46,237 bases of DNA from Variovorax paradoxus (GCF_018614875.1 NZ_JAGGNW010000005.1:1-46237), one strand, 5' to 3'; counted from the stretch's first letter, positions 1 to 9,294 are shown. Notes: generated by a model from the sequence alone, not told the origin. Translations and numbers: made by a program.

Positions 1-316
<316 letters not shown>

Positions 317-391
317 TTTTCGACTCCGAAAAAAAACGATTTCAACGCATGCAGATGGGTTGCAAACCTGCCGTTGCAACCCCCTAGAAAC

Positions 392-466
392 TGGTGCCCT
401 TTGCGGGAATCGGACCCGCGACCTCCCCCTTACCAAGGGGGTGCTCTACCACTGAGCCAAAAGGGC
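392..466 (-). tRNA. tRNA-Thr(GGT)
   Basis: Read on the minus strand this folds as a standard cloverleaf with acceptor GCCCTTT/AAAGGGC, anticodon stem CCCCC/GGGGG and loop TTGGTAA giving anticodon GGT. The T arm contains GGTCCGATTCC and the 3' CCA is encoded (TGG at 392-394). It lies 75 nt upstream of tuf and is likely processed from a tRNA-tuf transcript. Confidence 0.96.
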
Positions 467-505
467 TTTGTCTAACCAATCGCTTCCGGCGTCGAACCGG
501 GTTTC

Positions 506-579
506 TGGAGCGGGAGACGGGAATCGAACCCGCGTCATCAGCTTGGAAGGCTGGGGTTCTACCATTGAACTACTCCCGC
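506..579 (-). tRNA. tRNA-Gly(TCC)
   Basis: Minus-strand cloverleaf with acceptor GCGGGAG/CTCCCGC, anticodon loop CTTCCAA (anticodon TCC) and T-loop GGTTCGATTCC. The 3' CCA is encoded at 506-508. It is the middle member of a three-tRNA cluster upstream of tuf. Confidence 0.96.
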
Positions 580-644
580 ATCGGGGGCACTTCAAGGCAC
601 CCAAAGCGCTAGATCCAATCGCTCTTAGAAACCAAATTCATCGC

Positions 645-730
645 TGGTGGAGAGGGCTGGATTCGAACCAGCGTACTCGTAAGAGGGCAGATTTACAGTC
701 TGCTGCCATTAACCACTCGGCCACCTCTCC
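645..730 (-). tRNA. tRNA-Tyr(GTA)
   Basis: Minus-strand class II tRNA of 86 nt with acceptor GGAGAGG/CCTCTCC, anticodon stem GCAGA/TCTGC around loop CTGTAAA (anticodon GTA) and a long variable arm (CCTCTTACGAGTACGC region). The CCA end is encoded at 645-647. It is the first gene of the tRNA-tuf transcript. Confidence 0.96.
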
Positions 731-742
731 GGCGAACCTCGA

Positions 743-772
743 AATATAGCACGGTTTTGTGACTACGCAGAA
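743..772 (-). promoter_or_regulatory. Candidate promoter of the tRNA-Tyr/Gly/Thr-tuf transcript
   Basis: On the minus strand an extended -10 (TGC TATATT, hexamer at 743-748) lies about 12 nt upstream of the first tRNA-Tyr base, followed by a GC-containing discriminator. The -35 region at 17-18 nt spacing is poor, so the call rests on the -10 and the position. Stable-RNA promoters of this kind are usually under stringent control, but that is inference. Confidence 0.4.
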
Positions 773-835
773 CCCGGCACCAAGAAGAAGCGCGAGAACT
801 GCACGAGGCGTGAACCGCCGGGATTATCCGCGAAT

Positions 836-1543
836 TCAGCCGCCCGCCCGGCCCGCCTCCCGCCACGCACGCGCTTCGCCAAAATGCCCGCAGCCGATGA
901 AAGGCACGGGCGGACGCAACGCGGAAAGCGGCGACGGATGATTCGACATCAGCACCTTATGGCGCCCAATGTCGATCAACGCACGCTTACTTTGAGCATG
1001 CGAGCCCCAGAGCATAAAAACAACAGGCTTCTCGCCGTCCGATACATGGCGGATGACCGCATCGGTCAGCACCTCCCAGCCACGGCCCGAATGGCTGGCC
1101 GGCTGCCCCTCCTCGACCGTGAGGCAGGTGTTGAGCAGCAGCACGCCGTGGGTCGCCCACTTCGCCAGGCTGCCGCCCGGATCGGGGAACGGCGGTGGTG
1201 GGGTTCCAAGGTCGCGCTGCAGCTCCTTGAAGATGTTGCGCAGCGACGGCGGCAGCGCCACGCCGGGCGCCACGGAGAACGCCAGCCCCTCCGCCTGGCC
1301 ACGGCCGTGGTACGGGTCCTGTCCCAGGATCACGACGCGCACGTCTTCGGGCGGCGTCAATTCCAGTGCCCGCAGCGGCTGTGGCGGAAAGATCACGGCG
1401 CCGGCGTCGAGGCGCTCGCGCAGGAAGCTGCGCAGCTTCTGCCCCACGATGCTGCCGAAAAAGTTCTCGACCAGCGGCCGCCAGCCCGGCGCCACGGGCC
1501 AGTCGGCGGGATCGCTGCTCGACAGCTGGTCCGGCCGGTTCAT
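836..1543 (-). CDS. ung: Uracil-DNA glycosylase (family 1)
   Basis: Removes uracil from DNA as the first step of base-excision repair. The 235-residue protein has the catalytic water-activating motif GQDPYHG at residues 74-80 (Asp76) and the minor-groove motif HPSPLS at 202-207, with [10 protein letters not shown] between them, which marks family 1 Ung of normal length (about 230 residues). I chose the ATG at 1541-1543 (MNRPDQLSS); it overlaps the trpC stop as ATGA, so translation is probably coupled to trpC. A much longer open frame runs upstream through trpC and trpD, but it is only an uninterrupted shadow frame. Ung is the last gene of the trp operon here. Confidence 0.95.
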   Translation of the reverse strand: MNRPDQLSSSDPADWPVAPGWRPLVENFFGSIVGQKLRSFLRERLDAGAVIFPPQPLRALELTPPEDVRVVILGQDPYHGRGQAEGLAFSVAPGVALPPSLRNIFKELQRDLGTPPPPFPDPGGSLAKWATHGVLLLNTCLTVEEGQPASHSGRGWEVLTDAVIRHVSDGEKPVVFMLWGSHAQSKRALIDIGRHKVLMSNHPSPLSALRPPVPFIGCGHFGEARAWREAGRAGG

Positions 1544-2340
1544 TTGAACAATGCAGCGAGCGCCTCGCCGGGTTCCTTGGCACGCATGAAGGCCTCGCCG
1601 ACCAGGAAGGCGTGGACGCCGGCCGCGCGCAGCGTTGCCACGTCTTCGCGCGTGGCAATGCCGGATTCGGTGACGGCCAGCCGGTCGGCCGGCACCCGCG
1701 GCAGCAGGTCGATGGTGGCTTGGATCGACACCTCGAAATTGCGCAGGTTGCGGTTGTTCACGCCGATGAGCGGCGTCTTGAGCTCGAGCGCGCGCTCGAG
1801 TTCGGCCGCGTCGTGCACTTCGACCAGCACCGCCATGCCGAGCCCGCGCGCAATGGCTTCGTAGTCCTTCATCTGCGCGTCGTCGAGGATGGCGGCGATC
1901 AACAGGACGGCATCGGCGCCCATCGCGCGCGATTCGTACACCTGGTAGGCATCGACGAGGAAATCCTTGCGCAGCACCGGCAGGTCGCACGAGGCGCGGG
2001 CCTGCTTGAGGTAATCGACGCCGCCCTGGAAAAACTGCTTGTCGGTCAGCACCGAAAGGCAGGCGGCGCTGATCTGGCCATCGCCTTCGGCATAGCTTTG
2101 CGCGATGTCGGCCGGAATGAAGTCTTCGCGCAGCACGCCCTTGCTCGGGCTGGCCTTCTTGACTTCGGCGATCACGGCGGCCTGGCCGGCGGTGATTCTG
2201 GCGCGCAGCGCGCCTTCGAAATCGCGCGTCAGCACGCGGCTTTCGGCGTCGAAGCGCACGGCTTCCAGCGGGCTTCTTTTCTGCGCTGCAGCAATTTCCT
2301 GCCGCTTGACGGCAACGATCTTGTCGAGGATGTCGGACAT
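1540..2340 (-). CDS. trpC: Indole-3-glycerol phosphate synthase
   Basis: Converts 1-(2-carboxyphenylamino)-deoxyribulose 5-phosphate to indole-3-glycerol phosphate in tryptophan synthesis. The 266-residue protein is a single-domain TIM barrel with the phosphate/substrate motif [11 protein letters not shown] at residues 58-68, [11 protein letters not shown] in the middle and NNRNL further on, all family signatures. Length matches monofunctional TrpC (no fused TrpF). The stop overlaps the ung start, and trpD ends 29 nt upstream, so it lies inside the trp operon. Confidence 0.97.
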   Translation of the reverse strand: MSDILDKIVAVKRQEIAAAQKRSPLEAVRFDAESRVLTRDFEGALRARITAGQAAVIAEVKKASPSKGVLREDFIPADIAQSYAEGDGQISAACLSVLTDKQFFQGGVDYLKQARASCDLPVLRKDFLVDAYQVYESRAMGADAVLLIAAILDDAQMKDYEAIARGLGMAVLVEVHDAAELERALELKTPLIGVNNRNLRNFEVSIQATIDLLPRVPADRLAVTESGIATREDVATLRAAGVHAFLVGEAFMRAKEPGEALAALFK

Positions 2341-2369
2341 TTTTCTGCGTTCCTACCTGTTTTCCCGCT

Positions 2370-3392
2370 TCAAGCCGCGGTGGAGGCCTTGACCAGTTCG
2401 GCCAGCTTGGCCCGCGCGGCGCCCGATGCAACGGCTTCGCGCGCGCGCTCGATGCCCACGGCGATCGAATCGACCACGTTGGCCGCGTACAGCGCCGCGC
2501 CGGCATTGAGCAGCACGATGTCGAGCGCCGGGCCGGCCTGATTGTCGAGCACCCCCAGCAGCATGGTCTTCGACTGCTCGGGCGTTTCCACGCGCAGCGC
2601 GCGGTTGCTCGACATGGCAAAGCCGAAGTCTTCGGGGTGCAGTTCGTACTCGCGGATCTCGCCGTCCTTGAGCTCGCCGACCATGGTGGCGGCGCCGAGC
2701 GAAATCTCGTCCATGCCGTCGCGGCCATACACCACCATGGCGTGCTCGGCCCCGAGCCGCTGCAGCGCGCGCACCTGGATGCCCACCAGGTCGGGATGGA
2801 ACACGCCCATCAGGATGTTCGGCGCGCCCGCCGGATTGGTCAGCGGGCCGAGGATGTTGAAGATGGTCTTGATGCCGAGTTCCTTGCGCACCGGCGCGAC
2901 GTTCTTCATGGCCGGATGGTGGTTAGGCGCGAACATGAAACCGATGCCCACCTGCTCGATGGAACGCGCGATCTGCTCCGGCTGCAGGTTGATGTTGACG
3001 CCCAGCGACTCCAGCACGTCGGCGCTGCCCGACTTGCTCGACACGCTGCGCCCGCCGTGCTTGCTCACCTTGGCACCCGCCGCGGCCGCGACGAACATCG
3101 AGCAGGTCGAGATGTTGAAGGTGTGCGAGCCGTCGCCGCCGGTGCCGACGATATCGACCAGGTGCGTGGTGTCCTTCACCGGCACCTTGGTCGACACCTC
3201 GCGCATCACCTGCGCGGCGGCCGTGATCTCGCCGATGGTTTCCTTCTTGACGCGCAGGCCGGTGATCAGCGCCGCCATCATCACGGGCGAGCACTCGCCG
3301 CTCATGATGAGCCGCACGATGTGCAGCATCTCGTCGTGGAACACCTCGCGGTGCTCGATGGTGCGCTGGAGCGCTTCCTGGGGGGTGATCAT
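2370..3392 (-). CDS. trpD: Anthranilate phosphoribosyltransferase
   Basis: Transfers phosphoribose from PRPP to anthranilate, the second committed step of the tryptophan pathway. The 340-residue protein shows the PRPP-binding motif GTGGDG at residues 83-88, STCSMF and the [18 protein letters not shown] loop, all typical. I start at [10 protein letters not shown] because a Shine-Dalgarno (GAGGAG) lies directly upstream; the longer open frame reaching 3560 runs into the exporter gene and lacks family similarity. The exporter ends 20 nt upstream. Confidence 0.97.
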   Translation of the reverse strand: MITPQEALQRTIEHREVFHDEMLHIVRLIMSGECSPVMMAALITGLRVKKETIGEITAAAQVMREVSTKVPVKDTTHLVDIVGTGGDGSHTFNISTCSMFVAAAAGAKVSKHGGRSVSSKSGSADVLESLGVNINLQPEQIARSIEQVGIGFMFAPNHHPAMKNVAPVRKELGIKTIFNILGPLTNPAGAPNILMGVFHPDLVGIQVRALQRLGAEHAMVVYGRDGMDEISLGAATMVGELKDGEIREYELHPEDFGFAMSSNRALRVETPEQSKTMLLGVLDNQAGPALDIVLLNAGAALYAANVVDSIAVGIERAREAVASGAARAKLAELVKASTAA

Positions 3393-3412
3393 GGGGAGTC
3401 TCCTCGGTGTTT

Positions 3413-4072
3413 TCAGGGGCCGACGCGGCCGGCCGGCGCGTCCGTGAATGCAAGCTTGAGGCCGAAGCCGATGAACAGGACGCCTGCCGCGCGATCGAGC
3501 CAGTGCATGCCCTTCTGCACGGCGCTCCTGCGCGCCATCCAGCCCGCGAACGCGGCCCATCCCACGATGACAGGAATGGAATTCAGGTTGAACAGCACGC
3601 CCAGCAGGACGAAGTACAGGCCCTTGTTGTCGGCGCCCGGCGCGATGAACTGCGGCACGAATGCCAGGAAGAACAAGGCGACCTTGGGGTTCAGCACATT
3701 GGTCCAGAAACCGCCGAGAAAGATCTCCTTGAGCCCGCGCTCGCCGGACGCGGCGGCCGCCTGCCGCAGATCGGCCGGCGGCCCGGCGCGCGAGAACACC
3801 ATGCGCACGCCCAGATACAGCAGATAGGCCGCGCCAACGTACTTGAGCACCGCGAAGGCGGCCGCCGAGGTGGCCATCAGCGTGCCGACGCCGACGGCGG
3901 CCGCGAAGATGTGGACGAAGCAGCCGGTGAGAATGCCGAAGCCGCCGACGATGCCGGCGCGCACGCCGGAACGCAGGGAGTTCGCGACGATGTAAAGCAC
4001 GTCGGGCCCCGGCGTCAGGTTCAGCAGCCAGCCGGCGGCGATGAAAGCGAGCAGATGCGGAAGATCGGGCAT
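3413..4072 (-). CDS. LysE/RhtB-family amino-acid exporter
   Basis: A 219-residue inner-membrane protein with about six hydrophobic segments. The N-terminal [12 protein letters not shown] (around residues 18-28) and the later [15 protein letters not shown] are signatures of the LysE/RhtB translocator family. I start at [10 protein letters not shown], preceded by GAAGGAG, rather than at an upstream ATG that adds a non-conserved 26-residue stretch. The gene sits between L-threonine aldolase (16 nt gap) and trpD (20 nt gap), so it is co-transcribed with tryptophan genes. Substrate is unknown: threonine or homoserine are usual for RhtB relatives, and an aromatic or pathway overflow product is possible by context only. 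Confidence 0.9.
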   Translation of the reverse strand: MPDLPHLLAFIAAGWLLNLTPGPDVLYIVANSLRSGVRAGIVGGFGILTGCFVHIFAAAVGVGTLMATSAAAFAVLKYVGAAYLLYLGVRMVFSRAGPPADLRQAAAASGERGLKEIFLGGFWTNVLNPKVALFFLAFVPQFIAPGADNKGLYFVLLGVLFNLNSIPVIVGWAAFAGWMARRSAVQKGMHWLDRAAGVLFIGFGLKLAFTDAPAGRVGP

Positions 4073-4088
4073 CGCGGGCTCCTTCTCG

Positions 4089-5147
4089 TCAGGCGTTGAA
4101 GAAAGCGCGGATGGCCGCAACGGCGCGGTCCACGCCGGCTGCACCGACATCGAGGTGCGTTACGAAGCGCAGCCGATAGAGCCCGGTGGCAAGAATGCCC
4201 TGCGCGTTGAGGCTTGCGAGCAGTTCCGACGATCGCGCCTGCGCCGCGCCCGTGAGATCGACAAACACGATGTTCGTGTGCGGCGCCTCGACCTTCAGGC
4301 CCTCGATGCCTTCGAGCCCCTGTGCAAGGCGCAGCGCCAATGCGTGGTCGTCGGCGAGCCGGTCGACGTGGTGATCGAGCGCATGCGAAGCCGCGGCCGC
4401 GAGCAGTCCGGCCTGCCGCATGCCGCCGCCCGCCATCTTGCGGATGCGGTGCGCCCGCGCGATGAACTCGCGCGAACCGGCCAGCGCCGAGCCAATGGGC
4501 GAACCCAGGCCCTTGCTGAAGCAGACCGACACGCTGTCGAAGCATTGCGCGATGCGGCGCGCCTCGGCGCGCACGTCGCCGTGCCTGTTCTGCGCGGCCT
4601 GCGCCGTTGCGGCGTTGAAGAGCCGCGCGCCATCGAGGTGCCGCTGCAGCCCCTTGCGCTTTGCCAGCTCGGTCGCAGCCTGCACGTACTCGAACGGCAG
4701 CAGCTTGCCGCCCAGCGTGTTCTCCAGCGCCAAGAGCCGCGTGCGCGCGAAGTGCGCGTCGTCGGGCTTGATGGCCGCCTCGATCTGCGCGAGCGGCAGC
4801 GTGCCGTCGGGCGCATGGTCGAGCGGCTGCGGCTGCACGCTGCCGAACACCGCCGCGCCGCCGCCTTCCCAGCGGTAGCAGTGCGCCTGCTGGCCGACGA
4901 TGTATTCGTCGCCGCGGCCGCAGTGCGAAAGGATCGCGCACAGGTTGCTCTGCGTGCCGGTCGGCACGAACAGCGCCGCCTCGAAGCCCAGCAGCGCGGC
5001 GATCTTTTCCTGCAGCGCGTTGACGCTCGGATCGGTGCCGAAGACGTCGTCGCCGAGCGGCGCCGCCATCATGGCCTCGCGCATTGCCGGTGTGGGTTGC
5101 GTGACGGTGTCGCTGCGCAGGTCGACGATGGAGGAGCGGTCTGTCAT
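4089..5147 (-). CDS. ltaE: Low-specificity L-threonine aldolase
   Basis: A PLP enzyme that cleaves L-threonine (or allo-threonine) to glycine and acetaldehyde. The 352-residue protein begins with the family-typical VDLRSDTVTQPT, has PTGTQSNLCA at 62-71, the active-site HLDGARLFNA at 170-179 and the probable PLP lysine at 212 (CFSKGLGSPIGS). Length is normal. It begins 6 nt after trpG, inside the trp operon, which is not its usual place; both it and the following exporter could connect serine/glycine/threonine pools to tryptophan synthesis (serine is the last trp substrate), but that is inference. Confidence 0.93.
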   Translation of the reverse strand: MTDRSSIVDLRSDTVTQPTPAMREAMMAAPLGDDVFGTDPSVNALQEKIAALLGFEAALFVPTGTQSNLCAILSHCGRGDEYIVGQQAHCYRWEGGGAAVFGSVQPQPLDHAPDGTLPLAQIEAAIKPDDAHFARTRLLALENTLGGKLLPFEYVQAATELAKRKGLQRHLDGARLFNAATAQAAQNRHGDVRAEARRIAQCFDSVSVCFSKGLGSPIGSALAGSREFIARAHRIRKMAGGGMRQAGLLAAAASHALDHHVDRLADDHALALRLAQGLEGIEGLKVEAPHTNIVFVDLTGAAQARSSELLASLNAQGILATGLYRLRFVTHLDVGAAGVDRAVAAIRAFFNA

Positions 5148-5153
5148 GGCGCG

Positions 5154-5738
5154 TCAGTCGAGGAAGTTCTTGAGCATGGCGTGGCCGTGCTCGGTGAGGA
5201 TCGACTCGGGATGGAACTGCACGCCCTCGATGCGCACCTCATGCGCAAAGCCGGTGTGCCGCACGCCCATGATCTCGCCGTCGTCGGTCCACGCGGTAAT
5301 CGCCAGCGCCTTCGGGCAGCTTTCGCGCTCGATCGAGAGCGAGTGATAGCGGTTGACGATGAACTTCTCGGGCAGCCCCGCAAACACGCCCTCTTGCGTG
5401 GTCGTGATCTCGCTGGTCTTGCCGTGCATCAGCTGCTGCGCGCGCACGATCCTGCCGCCGAAGGCCGCGCCGATGGCCTGGTGGCCGAGGCACACGCCAA
5501 GAATCGGCAGCTTGCCCGCGAACGCCTTGATGGCCGCCACCGAAACGCCCGCTTCCGCCGGCGAACAAGGCCCTGGCGACACCACGAGGCGCGTGACGCC
5601 CGAAGCGATCAGCTCGCCGATTTGCGCCACCGTGATCTCGTCGTTGCGGTGCACCTGCACGTCCGCACCCAGCTCGCCGAGGTACTGGACGATGTTGTAG
5701 GTGAAGGAATCGTAGTTGTCGATCATCAGCAGTTTCAT
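5154..5738 (-). CDS. trpG: Anthranilate synthase glutamine amidotransferase subunit
   Basis: Supplies ammonia from glutamine to TrpE. The 194-residue class I amidotransferase starts [15 protein letters not shown], contains the oxyanion segment SPGPCSP at 54-60, the nucleophile Cys83 in [10 protein letters not shown], and the His176/Glu178 pair in FHPES. The same family also serves folate synthesis as PabA, so dual use is possible. The ATG at 5736-5738 overlaps the stop of the preceding GxxExxY gene as ATGA, indicating translational coupling. Confidence 0.95.
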   Translation of the reverse strand: MKLLMIDNYDSFTYNIVQYLGELGADVQVHRNDEITVAQIGELIASGVTRLVVSPGPCSPAEAGVSVAAIKAFAGKLPILGVCLGHQAIGAAFGGRIVRAQQLMHGKTSEITTTQEGVFAGLPEKFIVNRYHSLSIERESCPKALAITAWTDDGEIMGVRHTGFAHEVRIEGVQFHPESILTEHGHAMLKNFLD

Positions 5739-6127
5739 GGCTTGCTCACAATCCGGTGCACGCCCTTGACGACGGGGAACACATTGAAGTTGATCAGAAG
5801 GCCCAGCTTGAGGCCCGAGAGACGCAGCGCGGCGAGCACCTGCGCGCGGTGCAGGTCGGTCAGCACGTCGACCGCCTTGAGCTCGACGATGACCGACTGC
5901 TCGACCACGAAACCCGCGCGGTACACCTCGCCGAGCGAGCGGCCCTTGTAGCTGGCGGACAGCGCCACGTCGCGCGTGAAGCCGATCTCGCGCTCGGCGA
6001 GTTCGATGGCCAGTGCCGCGGCATAGGCGTCTTCGCTCAGGCCCGTGCCGAGCACGCGCTGCACCTCGACGGCCGCACCGATGATCTCGTGCGAGAAGTC
6101 GTTCTGGATATCGGGTGGGGTGCTCAT
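5735..6127 (-). CDS. GxxExxY protein (PD-(D/E)XK nuclease-like fold)
   Basis: A 130-residue protein of the GxxExxY family (PDDEXK_3). The name motif is present as GLSEDAY at residues 29-35 (G29, E32, Y35), and VELK at 81-84 supplies the ExK part of a PD-(D/E)XK core. The biological role of this family is not established. The gene is wedged between trpE and trpG with ATGA overlaps at both ends (6124-6127 and 5735-5738), so it is translated with the two anthranilate synthase subunits. GxxExxY genes are often mobile or stand-alone; this degree of coupling to a biosynthetic operon is odd. Confidence 0.85.
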   Translation of the reverse strand: MSTPPDIQNDFSHEIIGAAVEVQRVLGTGLSEDAYAAALAIELAEREIGFTRDVALSASYKGRSLGEVYRAGFVVEQSVIVELKAVDVLTDLHRAQVLAALRLSGLKLGLLINFNVFPVVKGVHRIVSKP

Positions 6128-7635
6128 TCCAGGCCTTCCTCGACCAGTTCGGCGGCACGCAGCAGCGCGCGCGCCTTGGCTTCCGTTTCTTTCCACTCCA
6201 GCTCGGGCACCGAATCGGCGACCACGCCGGCCGCGGCCTGCACGTGCAGCATCTGGTCCTTCACGATGCCGGTGCGGATGGCGATGGCCACGTCCATGTC
6301 GCCGGCATAGCTGATGTAGCCGCAGGCACCGCCGTAGAGGCCGCGCTTGGTGGGCTCCAGCTGGTCGATGAGTTCCATCGCATGCACCTTGGGCGCGCCG
6401 GTGAGCGTGCCGGCGGGGAAGGTGGCCTTGAGCACGTCGATGGCGGTCATGCCGTCCTTCAGCGTGCCTTCGACGTTGCTCACGATGTGCATCACGTGGC
6501 TGTAGCGCTCGACCGCGAAGGCTTCCGTCACCTTCACGGTGCCGGTCTTGGCGATGCGGCCGATGTCGTTGCGCGCGAGGTCGATCAGCATCACGTGCTC
6601 GGCGCGCTCCTTCGGGTCGTTGATGAGCTCTTCCTCGGCCGCCTTGTCGAGCTCCAGCGACGCGCCGCGCGGACGGGTGCCGGCCAACGGGCGGATGGTG
6701 ATCTTCTGCTCGCCGTCGCCCGTGTTCTCCTGACGCACCAGGATCTCGGGCGAAGCGCCCACCACGTGGAAGTCGCCCAGGTGGTAGTAGTACATGTAGG
6801 GCGACGGATTCAGCGAACGCAGCGCGCGGTACAGCGACAGCGGCGACTCGGTGTAGCGCTTGCTGATGCGCTGGCCCACCTGCACCTGCATGAAGTCGCC
6901 GGCGGCGATCATTTCCTTGGCGCGCTCCACGGCCGCCAGGTAGTCGGCCTTGGCAAAGCTGCGCTCGGGTGGATGCGGCTGCGTGGGCTTCACGACAGGC
7001 GCGCTCACCGAATACTTGAGCTTGTCCTTCAGTTCGCGCAGGCGGCGCTTGCCCACTGCATAGGCCTCGGGCTGCTTGGGGTCGGCATAGACGATGAGGT
7101 AGAGCTTGCCCGAGAGGTTGTCGATGACGGCGAGCTCTTCGCACTGCAGCAGCAGGATGTCGGGGCAGCCGAGCGTGTCGGGCGGGCAGCTTTTTTCGAG
7201 CTTGCGCTCGATGTGGCGCACGGTGTCGTAGCCGAAGTAGCCCGCGAGCCCGCCGCAGAAACGCGGCAGGCCGGGCCGCAGCGCCACCTTGAAGCGCTTC
7301 TGGTACTCGGCGATGAAGTCCAGCGGATTGCCGGCGGCCGTTTCGACCACCTGGCCGTCGGTGACCACCTCCGTGACGGCTTCGGCGCCGAAGCCAGTGG
7401 CACGCAGCAAGGTCCGCGCGGGCAGGCCGATGAAGCTGTAGCGCCCGAAGCGCTCGCCGCCCACCACCGATTCGAGCAGGAAGCTGTGCTTGCCGCCGCC
7501 CTGCGGTCCCTGGGTGGAGGCCAGCTTGAGATAGAGGGAAAGGGGCGTTTCGAGGTCTGCAAAGGCCTCGGCCATCAGCGGAATGCGGTTGTAGCCCTGG
7601 GCGCTGAGGCTCTTGAATTCAAGTTCGGTGATCAC
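6124..7635 (-). CDS. trpE: Anthranilate synthase component I
   Basis: Makes anthranilate from chorismate with ammonia delivered by TrpG. The 503-residue protein has the LLES tryptophan-feedback motif at residues 53-56 followed by [12 protein letters not shown], and the C-terminal chorismate-binding core with [14 protein letters not shown] and GTLTGAPK. It therefore should be feedback-inhibited by tryptophan. The start is a GTG at 7633-7635 with GGAG about 9 nt upstream. A long untranslated leader (7636 to about 7930) with a candidate attenuator precedes it; it heads the trp operon. Confidence 0.96.
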   Translation of the reverse strand: MITELEFKSLSAQGYNRIPLMAEAFADLETPLSLYLKLASTQGPQGGGKHSFLLESVVGGERFGRYSFIGLPARTLLRATGFGAEAVTEVVTDGQVVETAAGNPLDFIAEYQKRFKVALRPGLPRFCGGLAGYFGYDTVRHIERKLEKSCPPDTLGCPDILLLQCEELAVIDNLSGKLYLIVYADPKQPEAYAVGKRRLRELKDKLKYSVSAPVVKPTQPHPPERSFAKADYLAAVERAKEMIAAGDFMQVQVGQRISKRYTESPLSLYRALRSLNPSPYMYYYHLGDFHVVGASPEILVRQENTGDGEQKITIRPLAGTRPRGASLELDKAAEEELINDPKERAEHVMLIDLARNDIGRIAKTGTVKVTEAFAVERYSHVMHIVSNVEGTLKDGMTAIDVLKATFPAGTLTGAPKVHAMELIDQLEPTKRGLYGGACGYISYAGDMDVAIAIRTGIVKDQMLHVQAAAGVVADSVPELEWKETEAKARALLRAAELVEEGLE

Positions 7636-7729
7636 GGATTCGTTCTCCAGTTGCCTGCGGCGCTTCTTGGGCCGGTGGCAAGGTCATTCACTGGTGGTCC
7701 GGCGTCGAGGGGAACGATCCGGTACCGCG

Positions 7730-7750
7730 GGCGCACGGCGTGCGCCGTGC
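7730..7750 (-). promoter_or_regulatory. Two mutually exclusive hairpins in the trpE leader
   Basis: Hairpin A pairs GCACGGC with GCCGTGC (7733-7750, 7-bp stem, 4-nt loop). Hairpin B pairs GGCGCA with TGCGCC (7730-7746, 6-bp stem, 5-nt loop). They share bases so only one can form. On the transcript A starts just after the stop codon of the Trp-rich leader ORF, where a terminating ribosome would block it and favour B. No U-tract follows either, so this is not a simple intrinsic terminator. Confidence 0.45.
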
Positions 7751-7752
7751 AA

Positions 7753-7836
7753 TCAAACAGTCAGCGATGTATGGCTACGCCAGGGCCAGGCTCCCCGGCT
7801 GCCTTCACCTGTTTGAATGATGTGATGAACGAACAT
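7753..7836 (-). CDS. Candidate trpE leader peptide with two Trp codons
   Basis: A 27-codon minus-strand ORF upstream of trpE starts at ATG 7834-7836 and ends at TGA 7753-7755. Its centre reads GAWPWRS, so two TGG codons (7786-7788 and 7780-7782) are separated by one Pro codon, as expected of a tryptophan-sensing leader. The stop lies 2 nt before a strong hairpin. Against it: no good Shine-Dalgarno precedes the ATG, and no run of T follows the hairpin. Attenuation of trpE by leader peptides is known in several Gram-negative bacteria; for this sequence it is inference. Confidence 0.45.
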   Translation of the reverse strand: MFVHHIIQTGEGSRGAWPWRSHTSLTV

Positions 7837-7931
7837 GGAGCGTGGAGTTTAGCCCACGAAAACGCCGCCGGGTGCAGCAGCCCTCTTCAGGGTTCGCCCG
7901 AGGGCAGCGCAGTAAAACGAAAAGATACATT

Positions 7932-7945
7932 CGAACGATCGTTCG
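7932..7945. promoter_or_regulatory. 14-bp perfect palindrome, candidate operator
   Basis: CGAACGATCGTTCG is a perfect palindrome in the divergent region between trpE and the chalcone-isomerase-like gene, 18 nt before the latter's GTG. On the minus strand it falls between a TTTGCG and a TATCTT element spaced 16 nt, a poor but possible promoter for the trpE leader, which would make it a spacer operator. The form suits a TetR-type or similar dimeric regulator; the binder is unknown. Confidence 0.35.
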
Positions 7946-7963
7946 CAAATCGAGGAAACCCAC

Positions 7964-8566
7964 GTGCCTGCCCTTTCGCTCCCGCTCCTGTTCTCGCGCC
8001 TGGCCGTGCTGGCCTGCGTCTGGTCCGCGCTCGGCGCATCGGCCGCGCAGGTCGATGTGGCCGGCGTCAAGCTGAACGACACCCTCGACCTGCGCGGCAG
8101 CACCCTGCAGCTCAATGGCGCGGGGGTGCGCTACAAGGCCGTCTTCAAGGTGTACGCGGCCGGCCTGTACGTGGGCAAGAAGGTCTCCACGCCTGAAGAG
8201 GCGCTGGCCGCGCCCGGGCCCAAGCGGGTCGCCATCACCATGCTGCGCGACATCGATGCCAACGAGCTGGGCAAGTTCTTCACCAAGGGCGTGGAAGAAA
8301 ACTCGCCGAAGAGCGAAATGGTCCACCTCATTCCAGGGCTGCTGCGCATGGGCCAGATGTTCTCCGACCAGAAGCAACTCAAGGCCGGCGACACCTTCAC
8401 CATCGACTGGCTGCCCGGCACGGGCACGGTGGTGAGCGTGCGCGGCGTGCCGCAGCCCGATCCGGTGAAGGAGCCGGCGTTCTTCAACGCGCTGCTGCGC
8501 ATTTGGCTGGGGCCCGCGCCGGCGGACTGGAAGCTCAAGGACGCGCTGCTCGGCAAGCAGCCGTAG
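7964..8566 (+). CDS. Secreted chalcone-isomerase-like protein
   Basis: A 200-residue protein with an N-terminal signal peptide (hydrophobic segment around residues 5-25, likely cleavage after ASA) followed by a chalcone isomerase-like domain: GVRYKAVFKVYAAGLYVG is characteristic, with KRVAITMLRDID and a later NALLRIWLG ending. Bacterial members are periplasmic, and no flavonoid substrate is expected; their role is unclear. The start is GTG at 7964 with GAGGAAA upstream. It diverges from trpE, placing it between gph and trpE, genes that are neighbours in many proteobacteria. Confidence 0.85.
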   Translation: MPALSLPLLFSRLAVLACVWSALGASAAQVDVAGVKLNDTLDLRGSTLQLNGAGVRYKAVFKVYAAGLYVGKKVSTPEEALAAPGPKRVAITMLRDIDANELGKFFTKGVEENSPKSEMVHLIPGLLRMGQMFSDQKQLKAGDTFTIDWLPGTGTVVSVRGVPQPDPVKEPAFFNALLRIWLGPAPADWKLKDALLGKQP

Positions 8567-8601
8567 CGCCGCAGCCTCCTCGCGCCGCCCTTCTTTTCTT
8601 G

Positions 8602-9294
8602 TCAGGAAGCGGCCCGGTGGATCTCGGCGAGCGAGTCCAGGAAGCCGTCGGCATCGACGCCGCATATCGGCTCGCCATGGTTGTAGCCGTAGGTCACGAG
8701 CACCACCGGACAGCCGGCGGCACGCGCAGCCTTGGCGTCGTTGCTCGAGTCGCCGATCATCAGCGTGCGCGCGGGCGCAGTACCCAGCGCCTCGCAGGTC
8801 TTCAGAAGCGGCAGCGGGTCCGGCTTCTTGCGCGCGAAGGCATCGCCGCCGAATGCGAAATCGAAGAAGCCGTCGAGCCCCTTGGTTGCCAGCAGCGGCT
8901 TGGCGAACGAGGTCGGCTTGTTGGTGAGGCAGGCCAGGCGCAGGCCGCGCGAGCGCAGCGCCTTCAGGCCCTCGACCACGCCCGGATACACCGCCGAGTG
9001 TTGTCCGTTGATGGCCAGATAGTGGTGCTGGTAGCGCTCCCAGGCTCGATCGAAAAGCGCTTGCGGCGCCGCGCCGCCGGCGGGCATCACGTGCGCGAGC
9101 GCGGAAAGAATCAGGTGCTCCGAGCCCTTTCCCACCATTTTTTCGATGGCGTCCGGCGCCACCGCTGGCAGGGAAAGATCGCCGAGCATGTGGTTGAGCG
9201 ACACCGCGAAATCGCCGAGGGTGTCGACCATGGTGCCGTCGAGATCGACGATGGCGGCATCGAAGCGGGTGAGGTCGTAATGAACAGAGGTCAA
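8602..9294 (-). CDS. gph: Phosphoglycolate phosphatase (HAD family)
   Basis: Hydrolyses 2-phosphoglycolate arising from DNA repair or oxygenase activity. The 230-residue protein (from TTG at 9292-9294) has HAD motif I DLDGTMVDT, motif II LTNKPTSF, the lysine region FARKKPDP and motif III MIGDSSNDAKAA. An alternative ATG at 9328-9330 would add 12 residues; neither start has a clear Shine-Dalgarno and I prefer TTG because the family usually begins close to motif I. Gph commonly sits near trpE in proteobacteria, consistent with this locus. It could be a related sugar-phosphate HAD enzyme. Confidence 0.88.
   Translation of the reverse strand: MTSVHYDLTRFDAAIVDLDGTMVDTLGDFAVSLNHMLGDLSLPAVAPDAIEKMVGKGSEHLILSALAHVMPAGGAAPQALFDRAWERYQHHYLAINGQHSAVYPGVVEGLKALRSRGLRLACLTNKPTSFAKPLLATKGLDGFFDFAFGGDAFARKKPDPLPLLKTCEALGTAPARTLMIGDSSNDAKAARAAGCPVVLVTYGYNHGEPICGVDADGFLDSLAEIHRAAS

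Noticed and set aside
836..2728. A 630-codon minus-strand open frame running through ung, trpC and trpD
   Set aside because: Only its last 235 codons (ung) make a sensible protein; the rest is Arg/Ala-rich shadow text over trpC and trpD.
3413..4150. Longer start for the LysE-family exporter at 4150
   Set aside because: The extra 26 residues lack similarity and overlap the end of the threonine aldolase gene; the internal ATG has a good ribosome site.
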